Below are positions 35,099 through 43,967 of a stretch of DNA of 64,000 nt, one piece after another (the first letter of the stretch is position 1; each line of letters starts with the position of its first letter). The notes below the pieces were generated by a model. The model did no database searches, had not been told where the DNA came from, and worked only from the letters and a program-made list of their open reading frames with translations. A program made the position numbers and the translations under genes. Origin of the DNA: Amycolatopsis roodepoortensis. Lineage in GTDB: Bacteria > Actinomycetota > Actinomycetes > Mycobacteriales > Pseudonocardiaceae. The stretch lies in NCBI RefSeq assembly GCF_014873915.1, contig NZ_JADBEJ010000004.1:1736001-1800000 (forward strand), read 5' to 3'.

Positions 35099-36874
35099 TT
35101 GCGTGTTAGGAAGATCCTGATCGCGGCCGTCTCCGTACTGGTCGCGGCGACCACGCTGTCGACGGCGGGAGCACAGGCGATTCCGGGGAGCGAACACCAG
35201 CGAGACCGCGCGGCGGGCCGGTTCGACAAGCCGCGCGAAGGCTTCGCGCCCGCGTCCACCGTCCTGCGAGACGGCGCGCCGTCCGACGTCGGTCTCGATC
35301 CGGCGCCGATCGAGGCGGCCGAGCGGTTCATCGAGAGCTGGACCAAGCCGGACGCCACCGGGCATCCGCATTTCTCCGGAGCGGTCGGTCTCCTCGCCCA
35401 TGACGGCGTGGTCGTCGAGCGCCAGGCCGTCGGTGGCGCTGTCCGCTACGCCGACGCGAAGGGCACCGAACTGCCGCCCGAGCAGCAGGTGCCGATGCGC
35501 GCGGACACGATCTTCGACATGGCCTCGATCTCGAAGCTGTTCACCTCCGTCGCGGTGATGCAGCTGGCCGAGGCGGGCAAGCTGGACATCTCGGCGCCGG
35601 TGGTGCGGTATCTGCCGGAGTTCGGGGTGAACGGCAAGGAGGCCGTCACCGTCCAGCAGCTGCTCACGCACGTCTCGGGCTTCGCCGCGACACCGCTCCC
35701 GTCGCTGTGGGAGGGCTACCCGGACATCCCCTCGCGCCGGAAGGCCGTCCTCGACAGCCCCCTGAAGAACGCGCCGGGCAGCACGTACCTCTACTCCGAC
35801 ATCAACCTGCTGACGCTCGGTTTCCTGGTCGAGAAGGTGGCCGGGGCACCGCTGGACAAGGTGGTCCAGGACCGCATCTCCACCCCGCTGGGCCTGGTGG
35901 ACACCGGGTACAACCCGCCCGCGTCGAAACTCGCCAGGGTCGCGGCGACCGAGTACGCCGCGAAGCCGCCGCGGGGGCTCGTACGCGGCGAGGTCCACGA
36001 CGAGAACGCCTGGTCGCTTGGCGGCGTCGCCGGGCACGCGGGCGTGTTCTCCACGGCCGCCGACATGGCGGTGCTGGCGCAGACGATCCTCAACGGCGGC
36101 GCGTACCGAGGCCAGCGGATCCTGCGCGAAGAGACCGTGCGGGCGATGCTGACGAACTACAACCACAAGTTCCCCGACAACGCGCACGGCCTCGGCTTCG
36201 AGCTCGACCAGCCCTGGTACATGGGCGCGCTGTCGGCGCCCTCCACGGCCGGGCACACCGGGTTCACCGGGACCTCGCTGGTGATCGACCCGCCGTCGCG
36301 GTCGTTCGCGATCCTGCTCACCAACCGTGTGCATCCCACCCGGAACTGGGGCTCGATCAACATCGCCAGGGAGACGTGGGCGAGTTCGCTCGCGAAGGCG
36401 ATGGCGGTCCGCCCAGCGCACGGCCGCGACGCATGGTTCAGCGGCGCCGGTGACGTCTCCACGGCCACGCTCACGACTCCGGTGCTCCAGACGCGTGGCG
36501 GGCCACTGAAGGTCTCCTTCGACACCTTCGTGGACACCGAAGGTCCGTCGGACTCGCTGTTCCTGGAAATAAGTACCGACGGTGGAGCCACCTGGAAAAC
36601 GATTACTGTGCGTGCAAACGGACCAGGTGCTCCCGTCGGGGACCAAACCGGTCTCGGCGGGCACGGTCATCGAGCTTGGTGGCGGGCGGCGGCAGAGGTG
36701 TCGCAAAGCTCACAAATCACCCTCCGCTGGCGTTACACGACCGATGCCCGTTACACCGGCCGGGGAATTTCCTTGGACGGTGTGAAAGTCACTGAACGCG
36801 GCCGCACACTGCTGGACAGTGAGCATAATCCCCCTACTTTCGTCGCTACCGGGTGGAAGTTGAGCACTAGGTAA
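35099..36874 (+). CDS. Secreted serine beta-lactamase-like hydrolase (AmiE/YbbE position)
   Basis: A 591-residue exported protein with a Sec signal at residues 1-28 (RKILIAAVSVLVAATTLSTA). The class-C beta-lactamase/PBP4* domain has SxxK in MASISKLF (Ser143, Lys146), YSD in YLYSDINLLTLG, and HTGFTG replacing KTG. A C-terminal beta-sandwich of about 150 residues follows (VSFDTFVDTEGPSDSLFLEI, then an ISLDGVKV segment). In Bacillus the third gene of the nagZ cluster encodes an amidase, AmiE/YbbE's neighbour. Here a serine hydrolase occupies that slot. The TTG at 35099 is preferred for its GAGAGG 6 nt upstream, because no ATG or GTG fits. It probably acts on stem peptides. Confidence 0.87.
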   Translation: MRVRKILIAAVSVLVAATTLSTAGAQAIPGSEHQRDRAAGRFDKPREGFAPASTVLRDGAPSDVGLDPAPIEAAERFIESWTKPDATGHPHFSGAVGLLAHDGVVVERQAVGGAVRYADAKGTELPPEQQVPMRADTIFDMASISKLFTSVAVMQLAEAGKLDISAPVVRYLPEFGVNGKEAVTVQQLLTHVSGFAATPLPSLWEGYPDIPSRRKAVLDSPLKNAPGSTYLYSDINLLTLGFLVEKVAGAPLDKVVQDRISTPLGLVDTGYNPPASKLARVAATEYAAKPPRGLVRGEVHDENAWSLGGVAGHAGVFSTAADMAVLAQTILNGGAYRGQRILREETVRAMLTNYNHKFPDNAHGLGFELDQPWYMGALSAPSTAGHTGFTGTSLVIDPPSRSFAILLTNRVHPTRNWGSINIARETWASSLAKAMAVRPAHGRDAWFSGAGDVSTATLTTPVLQTRGGPLKVSFDTFVDTEGPSDSLFLEISTDGGATWKTITVRANGPGAPVGDQTGLGGHGHRAWWRAAAEVSQSSQITLRWRYTTDARYTGRGISLDGVKVTERGRTLLDSEHNPPTFVATGWKLSTR

Positions 36875-36955
36875 CCGGCCAGCTCCGATCCGCTGACCGG
36901 ACCACCCCGTTGACCGGGACACAGCCCCTTGCATCGCGACACTAAGTTGCCAAGT

Positions 36956-36997
36956 CGTTAGCTCGACCTCGTTAACGGCCTCGACCTGGTTAGCGAC
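36956..36997. promoter_or_regulatory. Repeats upstream of the MurR-like gene, candidate operator
   Basis: CTCGACCTCGTTAACGG (36962-36978) and CTCGACCTGGTTAGCGA (36980-36996) are direct repeats with an 18-bp period. A further CGTTAGC lies at 36956-36962. They stand about 90 bp before the MurR-like start codon and are the best candidate binding sites for that regulator. The repeated core GTTARCG is AT-richer than its surroundings. Confidence 0.4.
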
Positions 36998-37084
36998 TTT
37001 CTGGTCAACGATTAATCGCAAATCGAATCCGCAGACACGGATAGGTTGCGATCTTCCCGAAGGGTGTGGGTAGCCTTGTCGCAG

Positions 37085-38083
37085 ATGCCAACGGTTAGTA
37101 ACTTTCCCACGGTGGGCGATACCGATTCCGTAATCGCGGCCGCACCGTCCGAGGCCGTGCCGGCGCAGCCGACACGGGACGCTGACGCGAGCCCGCTCGT
37201 CCGGATTCGCTCCCTCCTGCCCGGGCTCGCCCGGGCTGAGCAGCGTGTCGCGAAGGTCGTCCTCGACGACCCCGCGCAGGTCGCGCGGCGCAGCATCACC
37301 GAGGTCGCGCTCGCGGCGAACACCAGCGAAACCACCGTCACGCGGTTCTGCAAGGCGGTCGGCGTCGGCGGGTATCCGCAGCTCAGGATCGCCCTGGCGG
37401 CCGACACCGCCCGTTCCGAGGCGCGGTCGACCCGCAACCTCGGCGGCGAGATCGGGCCGGAGGACGACCTGGCCGCGGTCATCGGCAAGGTCAGCTTCGC
37501 GGACGCGCGTGCCGTGGAGGAGACCGCCGACCAGCTCGACGTACCGTCGCTACAGCGCGTGATCGACATCGTGGCCGGAGCGGGCCGCGTGGACGTCTAC
37601 GGCGTGGGCGCGAGCGCGTTCGTCGCCGCGGACCTGCAGCAGAAGCTGCACCGCATCGGGCGGGTCAGCTTCGCTTGGTCGGACACGCACATCATGCTGA
37701 CGTCGGCCGCCGTGCTGAGCCCCGGCGACGTCGCGATCGGCATCTCGCACACGGGCGCGACCACGGACACCGTCGAGGCGCTGCGCGTGGCGCGTGAGCA
37801 CGGCGCGATCACCGTCGCCGTGACGAACTTCCCGCGTTCGCCGATCACCGAGGTCGCCGACCACGTACTGACCACGGCCGCGCGGGAGACGACGTTCCGC
37901 TCGGGAGCGACCGCCAGTCGCATCGCGCAGCTGACCGTCATCGACTGCCTGTTCATCGGTGTCGCGCAGCGGCACATGGACGCGTCGGTCAACGCTCTCG
38001 ACGCGACCAGGGACGCGGTTGGCTCGCACCGTCTGGGCGTCCGGCCCGACGGCAGGCGGCGGCCGCGGGAAACCGGCAAATGA
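37085..38083 (+). CDS. murR: MurR/RpiR family transcriptional regulator
   Basis: A 332-residue RpiR-type regulator. The N-terminal helix-turn-helix contains AEQRVAKVVLDDPAQVARR and VALAANTSETTVTRFCKAVG. The C-terminal SIS sugar-phosphate-binding domain has VDVYGVGASAFVAADLQQKL and GISHTGATTDTVEAL. RpiR proteins sense phosphosugars, and MurR of E. coli senses MurNAc-6-phosphate. The ATG at 37085 is chosen because upstream extensions lack family similarity. The gene overlaps murQ by 4 nt, which strongly supports MurNAc-6-P as effector. Repressor or activator status cannot be read from the sequence. Confidence 0.92.
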   Translation: MPTVSNFPTVGDTDSVIAAAPSEAVPAQPTRDADASPLVRIRSLLPGLARAEQRVAKVVLDDPAQVARRSITEVALAANTSETTVTRFCKAVGVGGYPQLRIALAADTARSEARSTRNLGGEIGPEDDLAAVIGKVSFADARAVEETADQLDVPSLQRVIDIVAGAGRVDVYGVGASAFVAADLQQKLHRIGRVSFAWSDTHIMLTSAAVLSPGDVAIGISHTGATTDTVEALRVAREHGAITVAVTNFPRSPITEVADHVLTTAARETTFRSGATASRIAQLTVIDCLFIGVAQRHMDASVNALDATRDAVGSHRLGVRPDGRRRPRETGK

Positions 38084-39030
38084 GCGAAAAAGTGAGGCGC
38101 ATGATGACCGTCCCACGCCAGGTGGTGCACGTCGATTCGCCAACCGAACAGCGCAATCCACGGACGACCGACATCGACCTGATGTCGACCATGGGCATCC
38201 TCGGCGCGATCAACGCCGAGGACCGCCGGGTCCCCGAAGCCGTCGCCGCGGTGCTGCCGCAGGTGGCGCGGGCGGTCGACTTCGCCGTGGAAGCGCTGCG
38301 GTCGGGGCACCGCGTGCACTACTTCGGGGCCGGCACGTCCGGCAGGCTGGCGACGTTGGACGCGGCGGAGCTCGTGCCGACGTTCAACGTGCCCGCCGAT
38401 TGGTTCATCGCGCATCACGCGGGCGGCGCACGCGCGCTGCGCCAAGCCGTCGAAGACGCCGAGGACGACGCGAAGGCCGGAGCCGCCGAGGTGGCCGAGT
38501 CCGTCGCGCCCGGCGACTTCGTGCTCGGGCTGACGGCTTCCGGCCGGACGCCCTACGTCCTCGGCGCGCTGGCCGCGGCCAGTCGTCTCGGTGCCCGTAC
38601 CGCCCTGGTGTCGGGCAATCCGGCGACGGTGACGCCGCCGGGTGTCGACGTCCTCATCGCGGTGGACACCGGCCCCGAGGCGATCGCCGGATCGACGCGG
38701 ATGAAGGCGGGCACGGCGCAGAAGATCATCCTCACCGCGTTCTCGACGGCGACGATGATCAAGCTCGGCCGCACGTATTCGAACCTGATGGTCAGCATGC
38801 GGGCGACGAACGCCAAGCTGCGCGGACGGACCATCCGGATCCTGCGCGAGGCCACCGGCATGAGCATGGCGGACTGCTCCGACGCGCTCACCGAGGCCGA
38901 CGGCGACCTCAAGGTCGCGCTGGTCCATCTGCTGTCCGGCGAGGACGTCGCGAGTGCGGCGAAGGCGCTGGCGGCCAACGATGGCCACGTACGCAAGGCT
39001 CTCGACTCCCTCCGGGTGCGCGCGAGCTGA
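38080..39030 (+). CDS. murQ: N-acetylmuramic acid 6-phosphate etherase
   Basis: A 316-residue cytosolic enzyme that cleaves the lactyl ether of MurNAc-6-P to GlcNAc-6-P and D-lactate. Family motifs are clear: NPRTTDIDLMST near the start, GHRVHYFGAGTSGRLATLDAAE, FIAHHAGGARALRQAVEDAEDD, the catalytic-loop VALGLTASGRTPY equivalent (FVLGLTASGRTPYVLGAL), and AGSTRMKAGTAQKIILTAFS. The ATG at 38080 overlaps murR by 4 nt. No MurNAc kinase (MurK/AmgK) or PTS MurP is nearby to supply its substrate. Confidence 0.96.
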   Translation: MSEKVRRMMTVPRQVVHVDSPTEQRNPRTTDIDLMSTMGILGAINAEDRRVPEAVAAVLPQVARAVDFAVEALRSGHRVHYFGAGTSGRLATLDAAELVPTFNVPADWFIAHHAGGARALRQAVEDAEDDAKAGAAEVAESVAPGDFVLGLTASGRTPYVLGALAAASRLGARTALVSGNPATVTPPGVDVLIAVDTGPEAIAGSTRMKAGTAQKIILTAFSTATMIKLGRTYSNLMVSMRATNAKLRGRTIRILREATGMSMADCSDALTEADGDLKVALVHLLSGEDVASAAKALAANDGHVRKALDSLRVRAS

Positions 39031-39086
39031 ACACCGGCGGGCAGACCCGTTCATCCCGACGCCTCGCGCTCACGCGACGCGAACGG

Positions 39087-40120
39087 GTGTCCGTCGCCGG
39101 GATGGCCGGGTTCATCCTGCTGCTCAACGTCATCGGCTGGGGGGTCCTGACGCTTTTCGTGGCGCCGCGCCAGTACGAGCTCGGCGCCACGGGCGTGTTC
39201 GGGGTCGGGCTCGGTGTCACGGCGTTCGTGCTCGGGATGCGGCACGCTTTCGACGCGGATCACATCGCCGCGATCGACAACACCACCCGCAAGCTCATGG
39301 CCGACGGGCAACGGCCGCTTTCGGTCGGATTCTGGTTCTCCCTCGGCCATTCGACGATCGTGTTCGCCCTGTGCCTGCTGTTGTCGCTCGGCGTGCGGGC
39401 GCTGGCCGGCGCCGTCGAGGACGACTCGTCGGCGCTGCACGAGGCGACCGGGTTGATCGGGACGTCGGTTTCCGCGCGGTGTTCCTGTACCTCATCGGGA
39501 TCATGAACCTGGTGGTGCTGGTCGGCATCGTGAAGGTGTTCCGGCGGATGCGGCGGGGCGAGCTCGACGAAGCGGCGCTGGAGCGGCAGCTCGACAACCG
39601 CGGCTTCATGAACCGCTTGCTCCGAGGCGCCACCAAAGCGGTGCGCAAGCCTTGGCACATCTACCCGATCGGTGTGCTGTTCGGCCTCGGCTTCGACACC
39701 GCGACCGAGGTCAGCCTGCTGGTGCTCGCCGGCGGCGCGGCCGCGTTTTCGCTGCCTTGGTACGCGATCCTGGTGCTGCCGATCCTGTTCGCCGCGGGGA
39801 TGACGCTGTTCGACACCGCCGACGGCTGCTTCATGAACTTCGCGTACGGCTGGGCCTTCGCGAAGCCGGTGCGGAAGATCTACTACAACCTCACGGTGAC
39901 GGCGCTTTCCGTCGCGGTCGCCTTGCTCATCGGGACGATCGAGGTCATCTCGATCATCACCGAACGCTTCGGCATCACCACCGGGCCGCTCGCGGCGATC
40001 GGGTCGCTGAGCCTGGACTACGTGGGCTACGCGGTCGTCGCGCTCTTCGTGCTTACGTGGGTCTTCGCGCTCCTCGTGTGGCGCTTCGCGCGAATCGAGG
40101 AGCGCTGGTCCGTCGAATAG
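39087..40120 (+). pseudogene. Nickel/cobalt permease (HoxN/NixA family), frameshifted
   Basis: Together the two frames encode a full NiCoT permease. The first frame carries the signature FVLGMRHAFDADHIAAIDNTTRK and FSLGHSTIVF and runs to a stop at 39506. The second begins VFLYLIGIMNLVVLVGI and carries GLGFDTATEVSLL, LPILFAAGMTLFDTADGCFMNFAY and the final helices. The break lies at TCCGCGCGGTGTTC (39471-39484). One missing G (TCC GGC GCG GTG) would restore the family sequence VSGAVFLYLI. It is either a genuine pseudogene or an error in the assembly. The start is uncertain: GTG 39087 is the first plausible codon after murQ. Confidence 0.85.
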
Positions 40121-40139
40121 GCCCTCGACCTGCGAAAGA

Positions 40140-40205
40140 GAGCAAGGGACCTTTGCTACCACTTCTCTCGACGTTGAGACAAGTGGTAGCAAAGGTCCCT
40201 TGCTC
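40140..40205. terminator. 25-bp perfect inverted repeat between permease and MFS gene
   Basis: The arms 40140-40164 (GAGCAAGGGACCTTTGCTAC...) and 40181-40205 are perfectly complementary over 25 bp. The 16-nt loop can itself pair (TCTC/GAGA). It lies between two convergent genes with 20 and 9 bp margins, so it probably terminates both. Its perfection suggests selection or recent origin. Confidence 0.8.
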
Positions 40206-40214
40206 CCACTTTGG

Positions 40215-41384
40215 TCAGGCGGGCTGGGCGACCTTCGCCCGCGAAGGCACCGAAAGCGCGAAGCCCAGCAGAGCAACGAAGGCGGCAACGGGGCCGACCC
40301 ACCAAACCCCCGCCGAGGACAGGACGACGCCACCCAGCGCGGCCCCGAGGGCGCCACCGGCGTAGATCGCGGAACCGTTCAGCCCCAGGGCGACCGTCGG
40401 CGCGTCAGGCGCCAGCGAGAACAGCCGGTGTTGCTGCGGCACCATCAGCATTCCGCCGAACACACCCGATGCCAGCGCGAGGATCAGCGAGCCAGGCAGA
40501 CTCAGTACGGCGACATCCAGCAGCGCCAGCGTCACGACCGTCCCGATGAGCGAGATCGACCGGACGCGCGAAGACCCCAGTGAGTCCGTGGCCCGGCCCG
40601 CGAAGGCGTTGCCCGCGATCTGCCCGATCCCGAAGCCGACGAGCAGCCACGAGATCATCGCGCCCGCCGCCACCGGATCCACCAGCACCGGCAAGTACAC
40701 GAAGGCCGCGAAGCCCGCGGCGGTACCGAGAACGCTCACACCGAGCACACGCGCGATAGGCGGCCGCACGACGACGGCGAGCCTGTCGCGCAACGACACC
40801 GTCGGCATCCGGACGCCGGGCAACAACGGCACGAGCAGCATCACGACCAGCGCCACCGCGCCGATCCCCCACATCACCGCGCGCCAGCCGAACCAGTTCC
40901 CGGCCAGCACCCCGATCGGCACGCCGAGCACCATCGACACGCTCATCCCGGCGGAGACCGTGGCCAGCGCGCGGCCGCGGCGCTCGTCCGACGCCAGCGC
41001 GCCGGCGAGGACATAAGCGTTGGACTGGAACGCGGCAGCACCGAGGGCGGCCAGCACGCGCGCGACGGCGACCACGGCGAAGCTCTCGCCGAGCGCCTGA
41101 CCGGCCATGCCGATCGTGAACAGCACCATCCCCGCGCCGAGCACCCAGCGCCGGTCGAGCCGTCCGGTGAAGGCCGCGATGAGCGGCGAGGAAATCGCGT
41201 AGGTAACCGCGAAGACAGTGGTCAGCTGGCCCGCGACGGCTTCGGAAACGCGCAGGTCCGCGGCAATGGTGGGCAGCAGCCCGTTCAGGACGAATCCGTC
41301 GGTGCCGACGGTGAACGTCCCGACGGCGAGTACCAGCAGAGCCCCCAGCGCGAGCCGATCATTTGATGATCGTCGAATCGTCAT
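40215..41384 (-). CDS. MFS efflux transporter (DHA1/AraJ-like)
   Basis: A 389-residue twelve-helix MFS protein of the DHA1 drug/arabinose exporter type. The N-terminal half has GTFTVGTDGFVLNGLLP, the loop 2-3 GRLDRRWVLG, and motif C-like AGMSVSMVLGVPIGVLAG. It is a proton-coupled exporter by family. The substrate is unknown. It diverges from an ArsR regulator with two matching operator-like dyads, one of which lies over its own first codons, so repression by that ArsR is likely. Confidence 0.88.
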   Translation of the reverse strand: MTIRRSSNDRLALGALLVLAVGTFTVGTDGFVLNGLLPTIAADLRVSEAVAGQLTTVFAVTYAISSPLIAAFTGRLDRRWVLGAGMVLFTIGMAGQALGESFAVVAVARVLAALGAAAFQSNAYVLAGALASDERRGRALATVSAGMSVSMVLGVPIGVLAGNWFGWRAVMWGIGAVALVVMLLVPLLPGVRMPTVSLRDRLAVVVRPPIARVLGVSVLGTAAGFAAFVYLPVLVDPVAAGAMISWLLVGFGIGQIAGNAFAGRATDSLGSSRVRSISLIGTVVTLALLDVAVLSLPGSLILALASGVFGGMLMVPQQHRLFSLAPDAPTVALGLNGSAIYAGGALGAALGGVVLSSAGVWWVGPVAAFVALLGFALSVPSRAKVAQPA

Positions 41385-41423
41385 GGCGGGTATAGTGGCG
41401 GGACTATTCGATGACTGTCAAAT
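41361..41423. promoter_or_regulatory. Two matching 18-bp dyads in the MFS/ArsR divergent region
   Basis: ATTTGATGATCGTCGAAT (41361-41378) and ATTCGATGACTGTCAAAT (41406-41423) are the same imperfect palindrome (ATTyGATGAyyGTCrAAT), 45 bp apart. The first covers codons 3-8 of the MFS gene; the second is extended to ACTATT...AATAGT and lies 14 bp before the ArsR GTG. They fit the AT-rich dyads bound by ArsR/SmtB repressors. Confidence 0.65.
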
Positions 41424-41436
41424 AGTTTGGAGTGCC

Positions 41437-41742
41437 GTGAGCAGCACGCTGCCGCAGCCGTCGATCGACGAGATCGAGATCGTGCCGGTGCTCCAGGCGC
41501 TCGCCGACCCCGTGCGCCTGGAGCTGATCCGCGCCCTGCGAAGCAATCCTTCGCCGCGAAGCTGCGCCATCTCCGAGTACGACGTCGAGATCAGCGCGCC
41601 GACGCTCTCCCATCACTGGAAGGTGTTGCGCGAGGCCGGCCTCACGACGACGTTCGTCGAGGGCCGGACCCGCTGGGTCGAGCTACGCACCGAGGACGTC
41701 CACGCGCGCTTCCCCGGGCTACTGGACGCCGTCCTCGCCTAG
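41437..41742 (+). CDS. ArsR family transcriptional regulator
   Basis: A 101-residue winged-helix repressor. It has the ArsR opening VLQALADPVRLELIRALRS, the recognition helix ISAPTLSHHWKVLREAGLTTTF, and the wing VEGRTRWVELR. There are no Cys pairs of the metal-sensing type apart from one Cys in PRSCAIS, so a non-metal inducer is likely. The GTG at 41437 places the first conserved helix at residue 16. It diverges from an MFS exporter, and the stop codon lies within the 3' end of the converging esterase gene, an overlap of 24 bp. Confidence 0.9.
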   Translation: MSSTLPQPSIDEIEIVPVLQALADPVRLELIRALRSNPSPRSCAISEYDVEISAPTLSHHWKVLREAGLTTTFVEGRTRWVELRTEDVHARFPGLLDAVLA

Positions 41743-42576
41743 CCGCCACTTCGCCGCGAGCTCGCCCGCGGCGCACACGCCGACATCGAGCAGATACGGC
41801 CCCGCCTGCCCACATCCGGCTCCCGGCGCGATCGGCTGCCCATGCCCCATCCCGGCGACGGCGTGCGTGTCGACGGCCGCGCCGACATCGGTCCACTGTT
41901 CGGCAAGCTCGCGCATGTTCATCGAAGCGACCGTGTAATCCGATGTCCCGTGCCACGCACTGACCGGCGAACGCGGTCCGGCGCCCGCGGCGCGCACCTT
42001 GTCACCCCACTGCTTCGGAGTCAGGTCCTTGCCGGGGTTCATGCAGGAGTACGCGTCGATCATCGAGGCCGCGCAACCGTAAGGCAGCCCCGCGACGACA
42101 CCGCCACCCGAGAACAGCTCCGGATACGCCGCCAGCATCACCGAAGTCATCGCGCCGCCCGCCGACAGGCCGGTCACGTACGTCCGACTCCCGGCCGAGA
42201 ACCGCGCCATCTGAGCGATCGACTCGGCCTCACCGGCTCCTCGTTTGATGTCGCCCGCCTGGAACCAGTTGAAGCATTTATTGAAATTGTTCGCCGAAAC
42301 CTGTTGCGGCAGAACGAGTTTGAATCGCAGCCGGTCCGCGAGCCCGACCCAGCCGGAGCCACGCGCGTATCCGGCCGCGTCCTGGGTGCAGCCGTGCAGC
42401 ACGACCACCGCCGGACGCCCGGACGGCAAGCCGTCGGGAACGTATTCGAACATCTGCAACGCACCGGGATTGCTCCCGAACCCGGTCACCGGGCGGATCG
42501 CCGCCGCCTGTGCCGGAGTCGCCGAAAGAAGGACCAATGCCGAAACCACCGCGCCGATGAGGAGTTTTCGCATCAT
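41719..42576 (-). CDS. Secreted PHB-depolymerase-family esterase
   Basis: A 285-residue alpha/beta hydrolase of the PHB-depolymerase (LpqC-type) family. The signal peptide is MMRKLLIGAVVSALVLLSAT, cleaved after AQA. The oxyanion region is VVVLHGCTQDAAGYARGSGW, the nucleophile is in YVTGLSAGGAMTSVML, the acid is in WHGTSDYTV, and the His is in AGMGHGQPIAPG. Four Cys, including CFNWF and GCAASMIDAYSCMN, suggest disulfides. Such enzymes act on polyhydroxybutyrate or on acetyl/feruloyl esters of xylan. A 3-hydroxybutyrate dehydrogenase operon 5 kb away favours the former, as inference. Confidence 0.9.
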   Translation of the reverse strand: MMRKLLIGAVVSALVLLSATPAQAAAIRPVTGFGSNPGALQMFEYVPDGLPSGRPAVVVLHGCTQDAAGYARGSGWVGLADRLRFKLVLPQQVSANNFNKCFNWFQAGDIKRGAGEAESIAQMARFSAGSRTYVTGLSAGGAMTSVMLAAYPELFSGGGVVAGLPYGCAASMIDAYSCMNPGKDLTPKQWGDKVRAAGAGPRSPVSAWHGTSDYTVASMNMRELAEQWTDVGAAVDTHAVAGMGHGQPIAPGAGCGQAGPYLLDVGVCAAGELAAKWRLGEDGVQ

Positions 42577-42691
42577 TTCAGGCTAAAACCGCCGACCCCC
42601 GCTTCCCACGTGGAAGACCACCACAGCGGCGGCCCGTTTTGTGTGGTCACACCGGATACCGGCACGCGAAGACGCCGCTTATCGTCGCCCG

Positions 42692-43963
42692 ATGCGGCTC
42701 TTACTGGTCCTCGCGATGATGCTGGCCCTGGCTGTGCCCGCCCAGGCGGCGGGCGGCTGCGCGAACGTACGCGTTCCCGGCGCCGCGAAACAACAACTGT
42801 CCTGTTTGGACGATTTGACGACCACCGGCACCCTGGTCACCGGGCACACCGTCCAGGCGGACTGGGCCGGGCTCACCTCGGCGGGATTCTCCGCGCCCAA
42901 GGGTGTTCCCGGCATCCAGATCGACGGCTACTTCCCGGATTCGTCGACGGCCAACACGACGCACGGCTGGAACCACGACGCGCAGTTCGTGCTGCGGCTG
43001 CCCGATCGCTGGAACGGCGGCCTGGTGGTCGCGGGATCGCCCGGCGTGCGGCGGCAGTACGCGAACGATCGCGCCATCGGTGACCAGGTCCTCGCCGCCG
43101 GCTACGCGTTCGCCGCCACCGACAAGGGCAACACCGGTGCGGACTTCCACACCGACGGACGCCGCCCCGGTGACGCGCTCGCCGAATGGAACTCACGGGT
43201 CACCCAGTTGACGATCGCCGCGAAGGCAGCTGTCGCGCACCGTTACGGGCGCCTGCCGAGCCGCACTCTCGCGGCCGGGATGTCGAACGGCGGCTACCTC
43301 GTCCGCTGGCAGCTCGAAAACCGGCCTTGGCTCTACGACGGCGGAATCGATTGGGAGGGCACGCTTTGGCACGAAGACGGCCCGAACCTGTTCACCTTCC
43401 TGCCGCCCGCGATCAAGGCCTATCCCGCGTACGCCGCCGGTTCCGCGAAAGCCCATCGAGAGATTCTCGACGCCGGTTTCGCGCCGGGCTCGGAATTCCT
43501 CTGGCCGTACCACAACGACGTCTATTGGGGCCTGACCCAGCGCATCTACCAGGCCGAATTCGATCCGTCGTTCGCCGGAACCGACTACGACTACGCCACT
43601 CGCCCGCCGTCGGTGCACCGCGCGGTGGAACGGATCTCGCTGACCGGCCGGATCGGCAAACCGCTGATCACCCTGCACGGCACCCTCGACACGCTACTGC
43701 CGATCACCCGTGATTCCGACGTCTACCAGGGGATGATCGCCGACCAGGGCCGCGCCGGACTGCAGCGTTACTACCGGATCGTCGACGGCAACCACGTCGA
43801 CGGACTGTACGACGCGTACCCGGACAAGCTGCGGCCCATCGGCCCGTGTTTCCGCACGGCGTTCACCGCGCTCGAAGGCTGGCTCGACGGCGTCCGCCCA
43901 CCCGCTTCGGCGACGATCCCGCGCGCGAGCGGTGACCTGGCGACCTCTTGCGCACTAAGCTGA
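42692..43963 (+). CDS. Secreted alpha/beta hydrolase, tannase-like
   Basis: A 423-residue exported hydrolase with the signal peptide MRLLLVLAMMLALAVPAQAA. The nucleophile elbow is AAGMSNGGYLVRWQLE, an oxyanion-type strand is LVVAGSPGVRRQYAND, and late acid and His candidates are LHGTLDTLLPI and VDGNHVDGLYDAYPD. The overall layout recalls tannase/feruloyl esterases and 3-hydroxybutyrate oligomer hydrolases, but the match is by pattern only. It is divergent from the PHB-depolymerase-like gene, so both secreted hydrolases may serve one polymer. The ATG at 42692 sets the signal peptide start. Confidence 0.8.
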   Translation: MRLLLVLAMMLALAVPAQAAGGCANVRVPGAAKQQLSCLDDLTTTGTLVTGHTVQADWAGLTSAGFSAPKGVPGIQIDGYFPDSSTANTTHGWNHDAQFVLRLPDRWNGGLVVAGSPGVRRQYANDRAIGDQVLAAGYAFAATDKGNTGADFHTDGRRPGDALAEWNSRVTQLTIAAKAAVAHRYGRLPSRTLAAGMSNGGYLVRWQLENRPWLYDGGIDWEGTLWHEDGPNLFTFLPPAIKAYPAYAAGSAKAHREILDAGFAPGSEFLWPYHNDVYWGLTQRIYQAEFDPSFAGTDYDYATRPPSVHRAVERISLTGRIGKPLITLHGTLDTLLPITRDSDVYQGMIADQGRAGLQRYYRIVDGNHVDGLYDAYPDKLRPIGPCFRTAFTALEGWLDGVRPPASATIPRASGDLATSCALS

Positions 43964-43967
43964 TCGT

